Part shown: in pieces, positions 52,951 through 61,355 of the stretch
Layout: every line of letters begins with the position of its first letter
Position numbering within the stretch: position 1 is the stretch's first letter
Assembly (NCBI GenBank): GCA_942490885.1
Contig: CALNYT010000002.1
Coordinates: 3,038,001-3,102,000, forward strand
Source: Oceanirhabdus sp942490885
GTDB taxonomy: Bacteria > Bacillota > Clostridia > Clostridiales > Clostridiaceae
Reading direction: 5' to 3'
DNA length: 64,000 nt
Made by a program: the position numbers and the translations under genes
The notes under the pieces: model-generated
What the model saw: the letters and a program-made list of their open reading frames with translations, nothing else
Database searches by the model: none
Told to the model about the DNA's origin: nothing

Positions 52951-53187
52951 AAATTAGTCTCCCCTAATGACAAAAGTATTGTCAAAAGTTTTAATGGTAC
53001 TTTCGACGTAACCCATTAATTTTCAATACTTTATCTATATTAGACTTGCCCCCTCCCTCTAAAGGTGTTAATTTTAGTTTACGAAAAGAAAATATATCAC
53101 CAAAGATAAGGAGGCAAGTTTTTAACATGATTAATTCTTTCTTAGTTTTGTAACAACTGTTGTTTTTATAAAAACAACCTGAAGTCT

Positions 53188-53730
53188 ATGACAAAAGAAG
53201 AACGTCAATCATTTGATCGAAAGCCTTATAATACTAAGGTTAGATACATATTTAGAGAATTTGAATTTGATTTCGCATCTCTAAAGGGCGATAGTCCTGT
53301 GCAAAGTAATATCTCCTTATCCAAAATGTATTCATCATCTCATGTATTTGGTTTAATAATGACATACTTCGTAAATTATGGATTATCTTCGAGAAAAACA
53401 GCAGCAATCATGAGAGAAGTTCATTTTGTTAATATATCACATCAAAGTGTACTAAACTACGCAGTCGATGAAACATACATCAAGGTCAATGGTAAATGGA
53501 ACTATATTTGCTTCTTCTTTGATGCTGTTAAAAAGATAATTATCTCGTATAGAGTTTCACCTAATCGCGATACTTTCTTAGCTTGTAAAGCCCTCTACGA
53601 TGTTATCACTAAGTACGAGAAACTTCCTGACAGTCTTAAACTAGTAGTGGATGGAGTCTTAATAATTCATTCTTTAAAATTCACGTATATCATAGGTTTG
53701 CTTGCCATATCAGTTTTCATATACTTTTAA
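53188..53730 (+). pseudogene. Truncated IS6-like DDE transposase remnant
   Basis: Frame of 180 codons. Its middle resembles IS6/IS240-type transposases: SSRKTAAIMREVHFVNISHQSVLNYA, then VDETYIKVNGKWNYICFFFD (first catalytic Asp), then SPNRDTFLACKALYDVI and LKLVVDG (second Asp). Between VLNYA and DETY the segment usual for the family is missing, and after VVDG the reading departs from the family and ends, so the catalytic Glu and C-terminus are lost. N-terminal sequence before it is also decayed. No terminal inverted repeats are recognisable. Confidence 0.75.
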
Positions 53731-53749
53731 CACTACCTATATCTCAATG

Positions 53750-54103
53750 TTAATTAATAATTTCTGAGTCATCAATCTCAATTTCCCATTTATTTTCCTC
53801 ACATAAACTTTTAATAAGCTTAACTACCTTTTTGATACTACTGCCTTCTGCCCCCCAACCAAAACCAATTAAGCCTTCTGTTCCTCCTCCACTTGCTATT
53901 TCTATATGGCATTTATTTTTATTACTTAAATCTATTATAATTGTTGTTAGTAAATTTGAATTTATTCTAAAATAAAATTCTTCTGTCATTAAAACATGAA
54001 TGTCTTTTGATGAAAAAGTATATTCATATCCATATTTGTTTTCTAAACTTTTAGTCAATAAACCTAAATTTTCACCAGTAATATTAATTTGTGTCGTTAT
54101 CAT
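53750..54103 (-). CDS. Small hypothetical protein
   Basis: 117 residues, ATG after GAGGAG. It is a compact alpha/beta protein without membrane segments or signal peptide; notable stretches are IASGGGTEGLIGFGWGAEGSSIKKVVKLI near 69-97 and an acidic end IEIDDSEI. I do not recognise a family. Monocistronic, ending 20 bases from the transposase remnant on the opposite strand. Confidence 0.6.
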   Translation of the reverse strand: MITTQINITGENLGLLTKSLENKYGYEYTFSSKDIHVLMTEEFYFRINSNLLTTIIIDLSNKNKCHIEIASGGGTEGLIGFGWGAEGSSIKKVVKLIKSLCEENKWEIEIDDSEIIN

Positions 54104-54499
54104 GTATATCTCCTCTTTTCAATATTGTTTTTTTCCTGTTTAATATATAATATCATGAATATTTTATAATATTCTTTAATGTTAAACTATAAATATTTTA
54201 CCATAAAATAACAGTATATTATTTCGCTCTATTTTGCATATAGAGTTTCAGTCGTTGAAAATTTCCAAGGTCAACGAACAAGTAGTCTGTGCATCACACA
54301 TTCAATTAGTCTTTTCAAGAACCTCACACAATATTGTGGTGTACTAAAATATAATATGGTGATTCTTTTCTTTAATGGTATAATTAAAGAAAATACAATT
54401 CAATTTAGGCAAGTACAAATAAATAATACGTCATATACTCATCTCTTTTGTATCTTTGACTTGTTATTTATTTTCATATGCCTTGTTTAGGAGGATCTA
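54104..54499. other. Intergenic gap, mostly featureless
   Basis: A 396-base gap between divergent genes. I see a perfect 12-base palindrome CACAATATTGTG (54327-54338) and TTGACTTG near 54458 as a possible -35 for birA. A slightly less AT-rich block at about 54240-54350 resembles a decayed mobile-element end but I could not identify it. Confidence 0.35.
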
Positions 54500-55477
54500 A
54501 TGAAAAAAGAAATTTTAAATATACTGAAGTCTAATGATGATTTTATATCTGGTCAAATACTAAGTGATCAATTTGGAATAACTAGAGCTGCAATTTGGAA
54601 ATACATAACACAATTAAAAAAGGAAGGTTATGAGATTGAATCAATTTCCAGAAAAGGATATCGCCTAATTTCATCACCTGATTTAATTTCATCAGAAGAA
54701 ATTACTCCACTCCTTGAAACTAAGGTGTTTGGGAAAAATATAATACACTATGATTCAATTCACTCTACAAACTCTCAAGCTAAACTCTTATGCGATGAAG
54801 GCTTACAGGAAGGTTCCGTTATATTAAGCGAAGAACAAACTTCTGGCAGAGGCAGACTAGGTCGCAATTGGTCTTCTCCTAAAGGTTCATCAATTTCAAT
54901 GTCAATTGTTCTAAAACCTGAAATAAATCCTGTTCATGTTTCTAAAGTAACTCAAATCAGCGCAGCTGCACTTTCTCTTGCATTTGAAGATATGGATGTT
55001 CAATGTAATATTAAGTGGCCAAATGACATTATAATAAATAATAAGAAAGTCTGTGGAATTTTAACAGAAATGAGTTCTGAACTTAATAAAATAAACTATG
55101 TTGTAATGGGCATAGGCATAAATGTAAATATTGATGAAGCAGCATTCCCTGATGATATAAAAGATATTGCCACATCTCTGAAAATTGAGTATGGTAAACA
55201 TTTTTCAAGAAAACAAATCATAGCTAGTTTCTTAAAGCATTTTGAAAAGTTATATTTTGAATTTATAAATACTGGTAGTGCAGAAATTTCTTTTGAGATA
55301 TGCAGAAAACGTTCTCTTCTTTTAGGAAAAGATATTTATGTAATAAGAGGCTCTGAGAGAACTCCAGCTAAAGCAGTATCTATAGATGAAAATGGTGAAT
55401 TATTAGTCCAGTATGCGGATGGAATATTGAGTAATTTAATTTCAGGTGAAGTATCCGTTAGAAAATCAAAGGAGTAA
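54500..55477 (+). CDS. birA: Bifunctional biotin-protein ligase / repressor
   Basis: 325 residues, ATG after AGGAGG. Residues 1-60 form a helix-turn-helix (GQILSDQFGITRAAIWKYITQLKKEGYEI) as in repressor-type BirA. The ligase domain has HSTNSQAKLLC, the ATP/biotin loop EQTSGRGRLGRNWSSPKGS, WPNDIIINNKKVCGILTEM and a C-terminal SH3-like domain. It biotinylates acyl-carrier-type proteins and likely represses biotin genes. It is followed at 17 bases by the phosphodiesterase gene. Confidence 0.95.
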   Translation: MKKEILNILKSNDDFISGQILSDQFGITRAAIWKYITQLKKEGYEIESISRKGYRLISSPDLISSEEITPLLETKVFGKNIIHYDSIHSTNSQAKLLCDEGLQEGSVILSEEQTSGRGRLGRNWSSPKGSSISMSIVLKPEINPVHVSKVTQISAAALSLAFEDMDVQCNIKWPNDIIINNKKVCGILTEMSSELNKINYVVMGIGINVNIDEAAFPDDIKDIATSLKIEYGKHFSRKQIIASFLKHFEKLYFEFINTGSAEISFEICRKRSLLLGKDIYVIRGSERTPAKAVSIDENGELLVQYADGILSNLISGEVSVRKSKE

Positions 55478-55494
55478 TTTTAAGGAGAATTTAT

Positions 55495-56796
55495 ATGAAA
55501 CATTCAATTAGTATTGATAGATCTAATGATAATAAAGCAAAATATATAATCATTTCTATTGATGCCCTTAGGAGTGAAGACTTAAAGTTTTTAAAAACCC
55601 TTCCTAACTTCTCTAAACTTATAAATCATGGTTCTGTAGTTAAGAAGGTAACCAGTATATATCCCAGTGTCACATATCCCTGTCATGCTTCAATAATAAC
55701 TGGTTGTTATCCTGATAAGCATGGAATATATAATAATTACTTATTTCAACCAGGCAAAGATAATCCTGATTGGTTTTGGTTCTATAAATACATCAAAAGA
55801 AAAACAATTATTGATATAGCCATAGAAAAAAACATGAAAGTAGCAACCTTATTTTGGCCTGTTACTGGTGGGATTAAATTGAAATATAACCTTGCAGAAA
55901 TTCTTCCGCATGGAAAGTATAAGTCTCAAACTTCAGTTTCATTGAAATACAGCAGCACAATTTTCATGTTGAAATGTTATCTTAAGTATGGTCATAATTT
56001 AAAAGGAATATCTCAGCCCTATTTAGATAATTTTACAACTGAATGCGCTCTAGATGTACTTAAGAAAGGTGTAGATTTATCCTTAATTCATCTTGTTGAT
56101 CTTGATTCTATGAGACATGAATTTGGCACTAATTCTCAAGAATCATATGATGCTTTAAAACGACATGATGTACGATTAGGCCAAATTCTCTCCCTCTTAA
56201 AAGAGCAAAATACTTTGCAAGATACTACATTATTTATTTTAGGAGATCACTCTTTCAAAGATGTAGATTATATGATTAATATTAATTCTTTCTTAAGAGA
56301 TAATAACTTTATTAAACTATCATCTCATGGAGAACTCCTTGATTACACTGCATATGCTCATAAATGTGATGGTTCATGTGAAATATTTGTTAAAGATTCT
56401 GCTACTAAGGATCGTATTCTAAATTTATTAAATAAAAGTACTTTGAACACTCTTGGAATAAAAACAGTTTATTCTGATACTGCTCTTAGTAATTTTAATG
56501 TAGGAAATCATATCTCAATTATGCTTGAGGCTAAAGATGGTTTTTATTTTACTAGTAACTTCACAAGTAGTATTTATGTAGAAAAAAATAATTCCTCTAA
56601 AGGTGTTGCTCATCATGGGTATAATCCTAAAGAAGAGGACTATAAGACTCTATTCATCGCTTCTGGTAAAGGGATATCCACAGGTGTTGAAATAGAACAT
56701 ATGAATCTTGTTGATATTGCACCTACTTTTTGCAAACTTATGAATGAAAACATACCTGGCATGGATGGAACATGTATAGATGCAATGTTAATCTAA
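55495..56796 (+). CDS. Nucleotide pyrophosphatase/phosphodiesterase (alkaline phosphatase superfamily)
   Basis: 433 residues, ATG after AAGGAG. The metal and nucleophile sites are YIIISIDALRSEDL (first Asp), YPSVTYPCHASIITGCYPDKHGI (Thr nucleophile), LVDLDSMRHEFG (Asp and His), ILGDHSFKDVD (Asp-His) and AHHGYNP (last His). These enzymes hydrolyse nucleotide or lipid phosphodiesters. No signal peptide is visible. It lies between birA and a PAP2 phosphatase, 28 bases before the latter, suggesting joint phosphate or lipid handling. Confidence 0.85.
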   Translation: MKHSISIDRSNDNKAKYIIISIDALRSEDLKFLKTLPNFSKLINHGSVVKKVTSIYPSVTYPCHASIITGCYPDKHGIYNNYLFQPGKDNPDWFWFYKYIKRKTIIDIAIEKNMKVATLFWPVTGGIKLKYNLAEILPHGKYKSQTSVSLKYSSTIFMLKCYLKYGHNLKGISQPYLDNFTTECALDVLKKGVDLSLIHLVDLDSMRHEFGTNSQESYDALKRHDVRLGQILSLLKEQNTLQDTTLFILGDHSFKDVDYMININSFLRDNNFIKLSSHGELLDYTAYAHKCDGSCEIFVKDSATKDRILNLLNKSTLNTLGIKTVYSDTALSNFNVGNHISIMLEAKDGFYFTSNFTSSIYVEKNNSSKGVAHHGYNPKEEDYKTLFIASGKGISTGVEIEHMNLVDIAPTFCKLMNENIPGMDGTCIDAMLI

Positions 56797-56824
56797 TAAT
56801 ATTTTTATAATGGGGGGATAAATC

Positions 56825-57655
56825 ATGGAAATAATAAAATTTTTACAAATTTTCTCAAGTCCTGTGGTAGATAATATTTTCATTATCATAACACTCTTTG
56901 GAGAGAAAGTTTTTTATACACTTGTTTTATGTATAATTTTCTGGTGTATAAACAAGAAGCTTGGATATAAATTAGGTTTCGCACTTTTCTTTAGCATGAC
57001 TATTAATGGTGCTATTAAAGAATTACTTAATGTTAAACGACCTATTGGTTTAGAGGGAATAACCTCTCTAAGAGTGGAGACTGCTACTGGCATGTCTTTT
57101 CCTAGCGGCCATACACAAAGCACTACAACTTTTTGGACATCTTTTATGGTGAATTTCAAAAAAAGATGGCTCTATATTTTGGGTACAATTATAATTATAC
57201 TGGTTGGGATATCAAGACTTTATTTAGGCGTTCACTGGCCAAGTGACGTAATTGGCGCTATTATAATCGGTGTTATATGTGTTTTTATATCTAACATAAT
57301 CATTGAATATACTCTAGAAAAAAATAATTACATTCTATTAATTATAGTTGCACTACTAGGAGCTCTAGGTTTATTATTTTTTAATAGTAGTGATTATATA
57401 AAAATTGTTGGAATCATGTTTGGGTTTATACTGGGTATGATAGTTGAACAGAAGTGGATAAATTTCGATGTGCAAGCCAACTTAAAGCAAAATATACTTA
57501 AAGTTCTTATCGGATTATTGGTAGTAGTAGCTATAAAAGTTTTTTTAAAACCTATTCTACCAGCAGGTAATTTAGGAGATTTAATTAGATATGCCCTTAT
57601 TGGTTTATGGGTGATTGCAGGAGCTCCTTATTGCTTCAAAAAACTTATAAAGTAA
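56825..57655 (+). CDS. PAP2-family membrane phosphatase
   Basis: 276 residues with seven or so hydrophobic segments. The three-part catalytic signature is intact: KRPIGLEG (KX6RP-type), SFPSGHTQSTTTFW (PSGH) and SRLYLGVHWPSDVIGA (SRX5HX3D). Family members dephosphorylate undecaprenyl pyrophosphate, phosphatidic acid or related lipids. The C-terminal ~90 residues add three membrane segments beyond the usual PAP2 core. Ribosome site GGGGGGAT. The terminator at its end is shared with the next gene on the other strand. Confidence 0.9.
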   Translation: MEIIKFLQIFSSPVVDNIFIIITLFGEKVFYTLVLCIIFWCINKKLGYKLGFALFFSMTINGAIKELLNVKRPIGLEGITSLRVETATGMSFPSGHTQSTTTFWTSFMVNFKKRWLYILGTIIIILVGISRLYLGVHWPSDVIGAIIIGVICVFISNIIIEYTLEKNNYILLIIVALLGALGLLFFNSSDYIKIVGIMFGFILGMIVEQKWINFDVQANLKQNILKVLIGLLVVVAIKVFLKPILPAGNLGDLIRYALIGLWVIAGAPYCFKKLIK

Positions 57656-57681
57656 AAAGCACGCTAGTCGTGCCTTTTTAC
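57652..57681. terminator. Bidirectional terminator between convergent genes
   Basis: GTAAAAAGCACG (57652-57663) pairs with CGTGCCTTTTTAC (57669-57681) with one bulge, five-base loop. It overlaps the PAP2 stop codon and lies six bases from the Crp/Fnr stop. Confidence 0.75.
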
Positions 57682-57687
57682 TTTATT

Positions 57688-58368
57688 CTACCAATATGTT
57701 TTTCTCAAAGCTTCAAGTCTATTAATATCATCTATTTTTATCTTTCTATTATTAGTTGATATAATTTTTTCCTTTTTAATATAATTCATACAATTGGTTA
57801 CTGTAGTTCTGGAAATACCAAGTCTTAAGGACATCTCTTCATGAGTTATATTTCTTACAATTGTAGTATCACCCATCTTTGTTTCATTATCTTGCAAGGA
57901 ATACATATGTAATATCAAACTTGCAACCATCCCAATAGCATCATTGAACCGTGCATCTGCAGCTTGTACCATAAGCAGTCGATATTTTCTAGTCACACTG
58001 TGCATAAAATATCTATAAATTTTAGGATTTTTCAATAATTCTTCTTCGAGAATCTTTCTCGTAACAATTGAAATTTTAGCTTCTTTTGTAATTTTAGTTA
58101 TAACACAAGTTCTACCCTCATCAAAATAATCCATTTCTCCAAATATCGTTCCACTATACAGATTAAAGAACATTTTTTCTTTTCCGTCAGAGCTTATGAG
58201 TGTCTGATATCCTTCCCCTTGTATTATGATAAAAATATTATCACAATCAACAGGATCAATTATAGTGTTTTTTCTAAAAACTTTGATTTTCCCCTTAGGT
58301 GCAAGATCATTTAAAAAATATGCTTCCATCTCATCTTGTAATTTAGCATTAAATAGTTCTTCATACAT
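57688..58368 (-). CDS. Crp/Fnr-family transcriptional regulator
   Basis: 226 residues. The cyclic-nucleotide-binding-like domain spans about 20-125 (IIIQGEGYQTLISSDGKEKMFFNLYSGTIFGEMDYFDEG), and the helix-turn-helix near 175-205 reads ITHEEMSLRLGISRTTVTNCMNYIKKEKII. No Fnr-type Cys cluster is visible, so a redox Fe-S sensor is unlikely. Ligand unknown. Monocistronic, no target site evident nearby. Confidence 0.85.
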   Translation of the reverse strand: MYEELFNAKLQDEMEAYFLNDLAPKGKIKVFRKNTIIDPVDCDNIFIIIQGEGYQTLISSDGKEKMFFNLYSGTIFGEMDYFDEGRTCVITKITKEAKISIVTRKILEEELLKNPKIYRYFMHSVTRKYRLLMVQAADARFNDAIGMVASLILHMYSLQDNETKMGDTTIVRNITHEEMSLRLGISRTTVTNCMNYIKKEKIISTNNRKIKIDDINRLEALRKTYW

Positions 58369-58466
58369 ATCAGTTCACCTTAATATTCATTATATCCCCA
58401 TTATAACAAATTTCTTTGAAACTCTCACTCTAAATACAACATTTTTGTGGTAAGTTCCTTATAAAG

Positions 58467-59108
58467 TTAAAATATCTTTCCACCTACCTCCTTTATATCC
58501 TTTTTATTTTCTATAATAGCCTCAACTATAGCTTCCAGTCCTTTAGTTATAACATCCAAAGACATAGAAGGCATATTTTTTTTATCTACTACCTGCTCTG
58601 GTAAAAAAGGGACATGTACAAATCCGCCTCTAATATCACACTTATTCTTCTGTGCATAATATAGTAGTCCATACATCAAGTGATTACACACATAAGTTCC
58701 AGCCGAATTTGATATTTCCCCTGGAATATTTTGCTCTTTAAGTTTCTTCACCATTGCTTTTATTGGTAAACTAGAAAAATATGCATTTTCTCCATCATCA
58801 TAGATATTCTCATCAATAGGTTGATTCCCCTCATTATCAGGAATTCTTGCATCATCCATGTTTATAGCTACTCTTTCAACAGCTATTCCAGCTCTCCCAC
58901 CTGCTTGCCCTACACATATTACTATATCAGGTTCTTCACACTCAATTGCATGATATAGCCTAACAAGTGACTTTCTGAAAACAGTTGGTATTTTTTTTTT
59001 AATAATCTCTGCACCCTTAATATTACTTCTCATATTATTGATTGCCTCAAATGCTGGATTTATTTTTTCTCCTCCAAATGGTGTAAAACCAGTTATCAAT
59101 ACTTTCAT
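58467..59108 (-). CDS. pcp: Pyroglutamyl-peptidase I
   Basis: 213 residues, ATG after GGAGGG. Family C15 signatures are FTPFGGEKINPAFEAI, CVGQAGGRAGIAVERVAINMDDARIPDNEG (active-site Glu), NSAGTYVCNHLMYGLLYYA (active-site Cys near 142) and GGFVHVPFLPEQV (active-site His). It removes N-terminal pyroglutamate from peptides in the cytoplasm. Normal length. Monocistronic. Confidence 0.96.
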   Translation of the reverse strand: MKVLITGFTPFGGEKINPAFEAINNMRSNIKGAEIIKKKIPTVFRKSLVRLYHAIECEEPDIVICVGQAGGRAGIAVERVAINMDDARIPDNEGNQPIDENIYDDGENAYFSSLPIKAMVKKLKEQNIPGEISNSAGTYVCNHLMYGLLYYAQKNKCDIRGGFVHVPFLPEQVVDKKNMPSMSLDVITKGLEAIVEAIIENKKDIKEVGGKIF

Positions 59109-59411
59109 AATTTCTTACCCTCCACTTTCTTCATAATTTAATATTAAATAATAATAATTTTTTTTTCTGTAATATATATAGATAAAAAAAATTAAATATA
59201 AACATGATTTTTGTAAGCTACTTAACAAAATTTTTTAATATCTAGTCCATTTGTATCTATTAAGCCAATATTAATTTAAGTTAATTTTAAAAAAGATTAT
59301 CAAATTATTTGAATTTTCTCAAAAAGGTGCTAAACTTTTATATAGGTGTATATATTAGGCTTAAAGAGCATAAATAAGATTATATGAATATTATGGAAAG
59401 TGAGTGAATTT
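59109..59411. other. Very AT-rich divergent intergenic gap
   Basis: Over 80% A+T by eye, between divergent pcp and the membrane protein. I see nothing definable beyond TTGAAT near 59310 with ATATAGG-like elements downstream. Confidence 0.3.
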
Positions 59412-60203
59412 ATGTCAGGTTATATTTTAGGTATCCTTATTAGTTTTTTATTTGCAAGATTCAATAAAAAGTTATTTATACATAAAATACAATTTCTCTT
59501 TTATAAACTTTTTAATAAAAAAGAAATCTATGAAATTATATTAGTATTATATATTATTATAATTTCAATAATTATTTCACTTTTATGTATTACGATAAAT
59601 AAATTCAATTCTCAAAGCAATATTACTTTAATTAAACAATTTAATTTTTACAACTTTTTTACTATGTTACTATTGTTGAATTTTTCTTTTGCTGAAAAGT
59701 TAATATTAAAATCTAATGATGAAAATTGCCATAAGTTTATTTCTCTAATTTCAAGAAGTCTAGTATTAGGATTTATAGCACCCTTATTATATATAGGAAT
59801 ATTCAATAATTTTATTGCTTTAGTAATATGTTTTCTTTTATCATTAGATGTAAAAAAAACAACATATATCAAATATTTATATAACTTTTTATGTATTTTA
59901 CCTAGTGTTATTACTTCCATTTTCTTAATTTTTATATTAGTAATCACAAAAAAAATTAATCAGTTAAACTTTAAGAATATGTTTTTAAAAAACTTTTTAA
60001 TAGATCCACTCATTAATGTGGAAATAATTATGATTACTCTACAAGGTACTTTTCTCATTATTGATTATAAAGAAGTGGCCTCTTGTAAATTAATTAAGTA
60101 TGGCACTAATAAGAATATAGGAAAAAATGATTTATATTGGCTTCTAACCAAATCTTACATAGTTTGTATTCTCTCGTTTATAATTTTTCTAATTATTAAA
60201 TAA
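59412..60203 (+). CDS. Hypothetical polytopic membrane protein
   Basis: About 263 residues from ATG 59412; a GTG at 59400 in the same frame is also possible. Six or seven hydrophobic segments (about 4-18, 45-63, 85-95, 110-135, 140-165, 205-220, 245-262) alternate with Lys-rich loops. It is very rich in Ile, Leu, Phe, Asn and Lys. I recognise no family. It stands before a 43-residue basic peptide gene in the same direction and may share its transcript. Confidence 0.6.
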   Translation: MSGYILGILISFLFARFNKKLFIHKIQFLFYKLFNKKEIYEIILVLYIIIISIIISLLCITINKFNSQSNITLIKQFNFYNFFTMLLLLNFSFAEKLILKSNDENCHKFISLISRSLVLGFIAPLLYIGIFNNFIALVICFLLSLDVKKTTYIKYLYNFLCILPSVITSIFLIFILVITKKINQLNFKNMFLKNFLIDPLINVEIIMITLQGTFLIIDYKEVASCKLIKYGTNKNIGKNDLYWLLTKSYIVCILSFIIFLIIK

Positions 60204-60318
60204 AATAAATATTTAATTTGTTGGACAAAATATAGTTACATAAAAAAATAAGAGTCAAAATGACTAGTTAGATGACTAATTTATTTTTTGAATGTGCCAT
60301 AAGAAGGGAGTGTAAGAT

Positions 60319-60450
60319 ATGGATGATAAAAAAAAGAACGGTAAGGATAAGAAACAACAAATTTTAGACATTGACTTTGTTGAAACAACATATGGCCCTA
60401 TCGTAATTCATAGATACAAAGACAAAAGAACTAAAAACAGACCATATTAA
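60319..60450 (+). CDS. 43-residue basic peptide of unknown function
   Basis: ATG 60319 follows AGAAGGGAGTG closely and encodes 43 residues. It starts MDDKKKNGKDKKQQ and ends KDKRTKNRPY, with ILDIDFVETTYGPIVIHRY in the middle that could form a short beta hairpin. Highly charged, no Cys, no signal peptide. A strong hairpin with T-run follows within two bases of the stop. The coding look rests on ribosome site, terminator and composition; no family is known to me. Confidence 0.5.
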   Translation: MDDKKKNGKDKKQQILDIDFVETTYGPIVIHRYKDKRTKNRPY

Positions 60451-60452
60451 AT

Positions 60453-60473
60453 AAAGCTCTCATTGAGAGCTTT
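60453..60473. terminator. Terminator between the small peptide and the FtsZ-like gene
   Basis: Nine-bp stem AAAGCTCTC / GAGAGCTTT with a 3-base loop and T-run after it, usable from both sides. Confidence 0.75.
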
Positions 60474-60479
60474 TTAAAT

Positions 60480-61331
60480 TTAGTTTACTATTAATGATAA
60501 TTTAATATCTTCTACATACTTATCATTTATTAAGGTACCAAAAACAATACCAGCGTCATCATTAATATTCTCATATAACAATTCTGTAATATTTTTTATT
60601 TCATGTAATCCTAAAGATTTATTTCCTGTAATATTTATAAGTATATTTTTCGCAAGCATTAGTCTTTTTACAATTTCTTTATTACTTAGTATTTCTTCAA
60701 CAACTTTTCTTCCTCTATCTTTTCCATTAGCGGTTGCATAGGCAAAATAAGAATTTTTACCACCATTAAAAATCTTATAAAAATCCCCTACATTTAAATT
60801 AAATATTCCATTAAAATTTATTAATTCATAAAAATTGTTAGATAATTGGATAACATTATCCTCAAATTTTTCTCGTTCTACATTAAATATTGAACTACAA
60901 CTTTCTGAAAGATATTTTAAAGAAGTTTTATATATTATATCTTGTAAATCATCATTGTTATATTCTTTACTTATCATAAGCAGATTAAGTATACCCATTT
61001 TACTCAGTAATTTACATGTATTTTCAATAAGAGTAGAATCTCTTTCATCTTTAATTGTTCCTATTACAATTGCTATTTCAGTATTATTGAAGTGTCTTGC
61101 AAGTCTTGTTTGTATTACTCCTTCATTATGATAAGAAATTTCCATTCTTCCTTTACTATTTAATAATTTCTCAATACAATCCCCTAAATAAATGTTTTTA
61201 TCACAGTTATTTTGTATCTTGATTGTTTTATTAAGATGTATCGCGATTCTATTTGAATCCCAATACCTATGTATATTTAGGTTTTCCATCGCTTTAATAC
61301 CACTTTCACCGCATGCAACAATAGTTATCAC
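60480..61331 (-). CDS. Divergent FtsZ-like protein lacking the GTPase signature
   Basis: 283 residues from GTG after GGGGGGAT. The C-terminal half follows FtsZ order: GIFNLNVGDFYKIF near 175-188 (the T7/synergy-loop region, one of its two Asp kept, the other Asn), YFAYATANGKDRGRKVVEEIL near 195-215, then KNILINITGNKSLGLHEIKNI (228-248) and AGIVFGTLINDKYVEDIKLSLIV at the end. The N-terminus opens ITIVACGESG where FtsZ has a Gly-rich VGGGG, and at ~88-100 it reads IVIGTIKDERDST where FtsZ has the GGGTGTG tubulin signature. So GTP hydrolysis looks lost. It is about 70 residues shorter than FtsZ, without the C-terminal tail. It is just upstream of a two-component system on the same strand. Family assignment is from memory of conserved order, not a search. 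Confidence 0.6.
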   Translation of the reverse strand: MITIVACGESGIKAMENLNIHRYWDSNRIAIHLNKTIKIQNNCDKNIYLGDCIEKLLNSKGRMEISYHNEGVIQTRLARHFNNTEIAIVIGTIKDERDSTLIENTCKLLSKMGILNLLMISKEYNNDDLQDIIYKTSLKYLSESCSSIFNVEREKFEDNVIQLSNNFYELINFNGIFNLNVGDFYKIFNGGKNSYFAYATANGKDRGRKVVEEILSNKEIVKRLMLAKNILINITGNKSLGLHEIKNITELLYENINDDAGIVFGTLINDKYVEDIKLSLIVN

Positions 61332-61355
61332 GTAAATCCCCCCAAATATTGTTTG

